A stretch of 64,000 nucleotides of DNA. It comes from Vibrionaceae bacterium (lineage in GTDB: Bacteria > Pseudomonadota > Gammaproteobacteria > Enterobacterales > Vibrionaceae). A program made the translations under genes and the position numbers. Below, piece after piece: positions 60,112-64,000 of the stretch. The notes under the pieces are model-generated. The model searched no databases and had not been told where the DNA came from. It was given only the letters and a program-made list of their open reading frames with translations. Each line of letters starts with the position of its first letter. Position 1 is the stretch's first letter. The stretch covers positions 1-64,000 of the forward strand of contig JAAEZQ010000014.1 in NCBI GenBank assembly GCA_018222805.1. The letters are read 5' to 3'.

Positions 60112-61260
60112 TTATGCAGTGAGAGCTAGAATAGCACCTGGCAAAATAATGAATACAGACATTAGGTAGCCACCTACAACTGCTTTATTCTTAATTGCCA
60201 TCTCTGAAATCATGTCAGCGCCTTTCAGTGGAAGCTCGCGTAGGAACGGGATACCAAAGATAATTAGTGTCGCTGCGATGTTAAATACCAAGTGTACCAG
60301 GGCAATTTGTAGAGCGAATACTGCGAACTCACCAGAAACAGCAGTTGCTGCTAAAAGAGCTGTGATACACGTACCAATATTAGCACCTAGTGTGAATGGG
60401 TAGATATCACGAACTTTTAGTACGCCCGTACCCACAAGTGGAACCATTAAGCTTGTCGTTGTTGAAGAAGACTGCACAAGCACCGTTACGATAGAACCAG
60501 AAACGATACCGTGGATAGGGCCACGACCAATTGCGTTCTTAAGAATATCACGTGCACGACCGACCATCAGGCTCTTCATTAGTTTACCCATCACCGTGAT
60601 AGCAACGAAGATAGTTGCGATACCAAGGATGATAAGCATCACACCACCAACCGTGTCACCAAATGTTGATAGGGGCTCTTTGATTGCGCTAACAACAGGC
60701 TTTGTCATCGGCTTAATGAAGTTTAAGCCTTTGATGCTCATATCACCAGTTGCAAGCAGTGGAGAAACAAGCCAATGAGAAATCTTTTCTAGGATGCCGA
60801 ACATCATTTCCAAAGGAAGGAAAATCGCGACAGCAAGTAGGTTAAAGAAGTCATGGATCGTCGCACTAGCAAATGCACGCTTGAATTCTTCTTTACAACG
60901 CACGTGTCCTAGAGATACGAGTGTATTAGTAACCGTTGTACCAATGTTGGCACCCATTACCATTGGAATAGCGGTCTCTACTGGTAGACCACCGGCAACT
61001 AAGCCCACAATAATAGAAGTTACAGTACTAGAAGATTGGATTAGGGCCGTTGCCACCAGACCGATCATAAGACCAGCGATTGGATGGGATGCAAATTCAA
61101 ACAGTACTTTGGCTTGATCGCCAGTGGCCCATTTAAAGCCGCTACCAACCATAGATACTGCTAGAAGAAGCAGGTATAGCATGAATGCCAAGTTAGCCCA
61201 GCGTAACCAGCGAGTTGTACTCGAAATCGGCACCGCTGTTGAAGTAGCTTGGTTCATCAT
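60112..61260 (-). CDS. nptA: Sodium-dependent phosphate transporter (Na/Pi cotransporter)
   Basis: 382-residue inner-membrane protein with the duplicated Na/Pi motif: QSSSTVTSIIVGLVAGGLP in the first half and QSSSTTTSLMVPLVGTG in the second. About eight to nine helices. Takes up (or, in some conditions, extrudes) inorganic phosphate with sodium, a common trait of vibrios. GGAG precedes the first of two ATG codons. Divergent from nhaR across a region with TATTGTTAT repeats. Confidence 0.92.
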   Translation of the reverse strand: MMNQATSTAVPISSTTRWLRWANLAFMLYLLLLAVSMVGSGFKWATGDQAKVLFEFASHPIAGLMIGLVATALIQSSSTVTSIIVGLVAGGLPVETAIPMVMGANIGTTVTNTLVSLGHVRCKEEFKRAFASATIHDFFNLLAVAIFLPLEMMFGILEKISHWLVSPLLATGDMSIKGLNFIKPMTKPVVSAIKEPLSTFGDTVGGVMLIILGIATIFVAITVMGKLMKSLMVGRARDILKNAIGRGPIHGIVSGSIVTVLVQSSSTTTSLMVPLVGTGVLKVRDIYPFTLGANIGTCITALLAATAVSGEFAVFALQIALVHLVFNIAATLIIFGIPFLRELPLKGADMISEMAIKNKAVVGGYLMSVFIILPGAILALTA

Positions 61261-61638
61261 AATTTTCTCCGTGACCTTTCAGTTCTTTTCTGGTCTTTAG
61301 TTGAAACTGCGAGCGATGTTAGAGAAGAAATATTTCAGTAATATTACAGATTGATGGCTGGCGGCTTTTTTTATTGTTATTTTTGACAGTTGCAAATCCA
61401 TTATTGTTTTTATTGTTATAAGCTATTGTTATTAAGTGGTTTTTGTTTTTGTCTTCTTGGGCTGTTACTTGGTGGGTATTTTTTGAAAGTGCGTTTTATC
61501 TCAAGTTTTATGACAATGTGAATCTTGAGTGTTCGGTAAAACCTGTCTTTAAGTGACGTTTTGTTGGTTTTACCGAGTTAATTGTCTATCCCTGTCACAT
61601 TTGATATAAAAACATCACCATCATTTCGGGAAATTGGT
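61261..61638. promoter_or_regulatory. Divergent nptA/nhaR region with TATTGTTAT repeats
   Basis: 378 bp, AT-rich. The 9-mer TATTGTTAT occurs three times (61372-61380, 61411-61419, 61424-61432) plus the variant TATTGTTTT (61402-61410), all on the same strand within 61 bp. They could be regulator sites for nptA or nhaR. I see no clear Pho box. No ORF. Confidence 0.45.
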
Positions 61639-62529
61639 ATGTCACATCTAAATTATAATCATCTGTACTACTTCTGGATGGTCTGCAAACAAGGTTCTGT
61701 CACTAAGGCTGCAGATGCGCTTTTCCTCACACCGCAAACTGTGACTGGACAAATAAAAGCGTTTGAAGAGCGAATGAAGGGAAAACTGACAAAGAGAAAT
61801 GGACGAACAGTTGAACCAACAGAGTTAGGGCAGCTCGTGTTCAAATACGCTGACCGAATGTTCGGTTTGAGCTATGAAATGTTGGATATCGTGAATTACA
61901 GTCAGCACTCCAATATTTTGTTTGAGGTTGGGGTAGCTGATGCATTGTCAAAGCGTCTGGTCAGTAAAGTACTCATGATAACCGTTCCTGAGGATAACAG
62001 TATCCATTTACGTTGCTATGAATCGACTCATGAGCTCTTATTAGAAAAACTATCTCAACACAAACTGGATATGATCTTGTCTGATTGCCCAGTTGATTCT
62101 ACTCAAAGCCCTGGTCTTTATAGTAAGAAACTTGGGGAAAGTAGCATGAGCTTTTTTGCATCATTTGAAATTGACGAGGTGAAGTTCCCTGAAATTCTGG
62201 AACAGAAGAAGCTGTTGATTCCGGCAAGCCGCACTGCAATGGGGCGTAAAGTGCTGCAGTGGTTTGATCGACAAGGTTTACAACCTGATATTTTGGGTGA
62301 GTTTGACGATGTGGCTTTGATGAAGGCATTCGCGCGATATCATGACGATGTGATATTTCTGGCACCGACGATGTACATGTCTGAAATTGAAGACGACCGC
62401 AAGTTACAACTAATTGGTCATGTGGATGATTTAAAAGAAGAGTATTATGTTATTTTTGCTGAGCGCATGATCCAACATCCCGCAGTTAAGAACGTTTGTG
62501 ATGCTGATTTTAGTCAAATGTTTGAATAA
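61639..62529 (+). CDS. nhaR: LysR-family sodium-responsive activator NhaR
   Basis: 296-residue LysR regulator; starts [20 protein letters not shown], the NhaR-type N-terminus, with the helix-turn-helix [20 protein letters not shown] at about 26-45. In E. coli NhaR activates the sodium/proton antiporter gene nhaA in response to Na+. Start set at ATG 61639; a TTG further upstream would add 19 untypical residues. nhaA is not next to it here; the neighbour is a sodium-coupled phosphate transporter. Confidence 0.9.
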   Translation: MSHLNYNHLYYFWMVCKQGSVTKAADALFLTPQTVTGQIKAFEERMKGKLTKRNGRTVEPTELGQLVFKYADRMFGLSYEMLDIVNYSQHSNILFEVGVADALSKRLVSKVLMITVPEDNSIHLRCYESTHELLLEKLSQHKLDMILSDCPVDSTQSPGLYSKKLGESSMSFFASFEIDEVKFPEILEQKKLLIPASRTAMGRKVLQWFDRQGLQPDILGEFDDVALMKAFARYHDDVIFLAPTMYMSEIEDDRKLQLIGHVDDLKEEYYVIFAERMIQHPAVKNVCDADFSQMFE

Positions 62530-62825
62530 ACGCGTATCGTTGCGCAACTAAATAGATTACTATCGATAAAAATATAATCATAAATGTAAATGAGACTTAA
62601 GTAACTTAGGAGCTGAGGTTTGAGCGTGCAAATTGGCGCGTTGCTACTTGATGAGTTAAGAATAGTGGCTAGGACGTGCTCGCTTTGACCTTCAATCGAA
62701 AACCGACAGCAAAGTTATCAATATTGAGACTCTCTTTAACTTATCTGGATGTCACGAGAAAAATTTTGTATTGCAACTAGCTAGCCCGAGTTGGAATAAG
62801 TAAGTTGTAGCTAGAGGTCCAACAC
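62530..62825. promoter_or_regulatory. nhaR-hlyU intergenic region
   Basis: 296 bp with no convincing gene and no strong hairpin. The hlyU promoter is presumably in the right half. A 20-codon GTG frame near 62626 is considered too short and weak to list. Confidence 0.35.
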
Positions 62826-63122
62826 ATGAATTTACAAGACATGGAGAAAAACTCCGCCAAAGCTGTCGTATTGCTGAAAGCGATGGCAAACGAAAGACGC
62901 CTACAAATTCTTTGTATGCTACATAATCAAGAGCTGTCCGTTGGAGAGCTGTGTGCAAAGTTGGAGCTAAGCCAGTCGGCGCTGTCACAGCACCTTGCTT
63001 GGCTGCGCCGTGATGAATTAGTGGCAACAAGAAAAGAAGCGCAAACGGTATATTACACATTGAAGAGTGATGAGGTAAAAACACTGATCAAAACTCTTCA
63101 CGGCCTTTACTGTGCCAGTTAA
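62826..63122 (+). CDS. hlyU: Transcriptional activator HlyU (ArsR/SmtB family)
   Basis: 98-residue winged-helix protein. In pathogenic vibrios HlyU raises haemolysin or RTX toxin expression by displacing H-NS. The recognition helix LSQSALSQHLAWLRRDELV is at about 48-66. Cys30 and Cys96 are present, the pair proposed to sense oxidation in HlyU; a third, Cys43, is also seen. The metal-binding residues of ArsR proteins are absent. GAGG precedes the ATG. Confidence 0.93.
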   Translation: MNLQDMEKNSAKAVVLLKAMANERRLQILCMLHNQELSVGELCAKLELSQSALSQHLAWLRRDELVATRKEAQTVYYTLKSDEVKTLIKTLHGLYCAS

Positions 63123-63202
63123 TCATTTTGATTAAATAATGTGACATGATGATTTCAGGCTGGAAGCGTTAAGTGACGGTTAGTTTGGTTCATCCGAAAA
63201 AG

Positions 63203-63227
63203 AAAAGCTGGCAAGGCCAGCTTTTTT
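63203..63227 (+). terminator. hlyU terminator
   Basis: Stem AGCTGGC/GCCAGCT with AAG loop followed by six T, 80 bp past hlyU. Confidence 0.85.
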
Positions 63228-63264
63228 AATATCTTGATATCGAGTTTTGACGAATTTCAGATAT

Positions 63265-63292
63265 AAAAAAACCGACATAAAGTCGGTTTTTT
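63265..63292. terminator. rpsT terminator (bidirectional)
   Basis: AAAAAACCGAC/GTCGGTTTTTT stem with ATAAA loop, 25 bp past the rpsT stop codon on the minus strand. Confidence 0.88.
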
Positions 63293-63316
63293 CTTCACTG
63301 TAAAATCAGGACTCTA

Positions 63317-63577
63317 TTAAAGAGCTTTGATTTGTGCAGTGAAACGAGACTTATGGCGAGCTGCTTTATTCTTGTGAATAAGGCCTTTAGTTGCCATGCG
63401 GTCTAGGATAGGTGTAACTACAGCGAATGCAGCAGTTGCAGCTTCTTTGTCGCCTGCTTCGATAGCAGCAACAGTTTTCTTCATGTAAGTACGCATCATT
63501 GAGCGACGGCTAGCATTGTGCTGACGACGTTTCTCAGCTTGGATAGCGCGCTTCTTAGCAGATTTACTATTTGCCAA
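63317..63577 (-). CDS. rpsT: 30S ribosomal protein S20
   Basis: 86-residue basic ribosomal protein; sequence [20 protein letters not shown] and [11 protein letters not shown] match S20. The start is TTG at 63577, with GGGAG about 8 bp upstream, as in E. coli where the UUG start takes part in autoregulation. A longer reading from another TTG at 63592 would include the SD itself and is not used. Divergent from murJ. Confidence 0.95.
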   Translation of the reverse strand: MANSKSAKKRAIQAEKRRQHNASRRSMMRTYMKKTVAAIEAGDKEAATAAFAVVTPILDRMATKGLIHKNKAARHKSRFTAQIKAL

Positions 63578-63592
63578 GGGTCTAACTCCCAA

Positions 63593-63871
63593 AAACTTAG
63601 TTCTGTGACAATTTAAGGGCGAGGAATATCCCTCATTTGCGCTTAAATGTCAAATGATTTGTGCAAAAACCGTTCTAAGCCAAAACAAATTTTGGTAAGA
63701 GAGGTCATCGCGGTTAAGATGGCGGGGATTCTAACAGCATTTTTATACCAATGCTAATAATTATCCACTTAGAACTAACAATAGGTGGATAAATTTTTGA
63801 CGTCCATTTAGAGCCTCCACGAGCTTAACAGTATAGGGTTGGCTGTCTTATAGTGATATTCCGAGGTTACA
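63593..63871. promoter_or_regulatory. rpsT/murJ divergent region
   Basis: 279 bp between the S20 and murJ starts, holding promoters for both; no ORF and no strong dyad noted. Confidence 0.4.
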
Positions 63872-64000
63872 GTGAGTAAACGACTACTCAAGTCAGGCAT
63901 GATCGTCAGTGCTATGACTCTTATTTCGCGCGTTTTAGGCTTAGTCCGTGATGTTGTAGTGGCGAATTTAATGGGGGCAGGAGCAAGCGCAGACGTTTTT
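63872..64000 (+). CDS. murJ: Lipid II flippase MurJ, N-terminal part (cut by window end)
   Basis: First 43 residues of MurJ (MviN), which flips lipid II for peptidoglycan synthesis. The start MSKRLLKSGMIVSAMTLISR is typical, including the first membrane helix, followed by VLGLVRDVVVANLMGAG. GTG start with GAGG 6 bp upstream. The frame is open to the end of the window. Confidence 0.93.
   Translation, partial: MSKRLLKSGMIVSAMTLISRVLGLVRDVVVANLMGAGASADVF

Noticed and set aside
62626..62690. 20-codon GTG frame between nhaR and hlyU
   Set aside because: Very short, weak composition evidence; the nearby AGGAG is too far from the GTG.

Overview
The window is 64 kb of ordinary chromosomal DNA from a gammaproteobacterium, almost certainly a Vibrio (main chromosome). 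Evidence: the E. coli-like blocks mtnN-btuF, thrABC, fldB/xerD-dsbC-recJ-prfB-lysS and rppH-ptsP-lgt-thyA sit beside genes typical of vibrios (vpsR next to lysS, hlyU next to nhaR, two gltBD operons, convergent arcB and arcA, DUF3545, DUF3293). No insertion sequence, prophage, CRISPR array, rRNA or tRNA was seen; genes are dense and base composition looks even.

Layout. 0-5.4 kb: a TSUP permease overlapping a LysR regulator tail to tail, then a leftward cluster DUF1499 lipoprotein - mtnN - CbiB-like - btuF - TRIC/YadS. 5.5-17.9 kb: two complete, divergent glutamate synthase operons (gltB-gltD twice). 18.4-23.3 kb: yhcC, arcB with a coupled lipoprotein gene, and arcA facing them. 23.7-25.1 kb: DUF3293, an RraA-like gene, a small outer-membrane protein. 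25.5-30.5 kb: the threonine operon with leader peptide and attenuator. 30.5-37.2 kb: grcA (anaerobic promoter), nfo, a 38-aa ORF, ung, a hemerythrin-domain protein, DUF3545, a long leader region, agcS, yaaA. 37.3-41.6 kb: srmB, trmN6, brnQ, fldB. 41.7-48.1 kb: xerD-dsbC-recJ-prfB-lysS, with the RF2 programmed frameshift. 48.3-52.8 kb: vpsR, a 36-aa ORF with a DUF1127 gene, tas, a DUF6482-like gene, mutH. 53.4-58.7 kb: rppH-ptsP-TSUP-lgt-thyA. 58.8-64 kb: DUF1704 protein, nptA, nhaR, hlyU, rpsT and the start of murJ.

Themes. Redox and oxygen control recur: arcA/arcB, a perfect FNR-type box upstream of arcA, and two FNR-type boxes before grcA spaced 53 bp as in E. coli yfiD. ArcB has a single cysteine in the whole protein, so the two-cysteine redox switch described for E. 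coli cannot work unchanged. Nitrogen and amino-acid metabolism is the second theme (two GOGATs, thr operon, AgcS, BrnQ, EI-Ntr).

The most interesting non-coding signals are a cluster of DnaA-box-like sites with GATC motifs and an IHF consensus between mutH and rppH (probable DARS2 counterpart) and a potentially folded RNA region upstream of agcS. I found no wholly new multi-gene system; the best novelty candidates are these non-coding elements and two unannotated microprotein genes with good ribosome binding sites.
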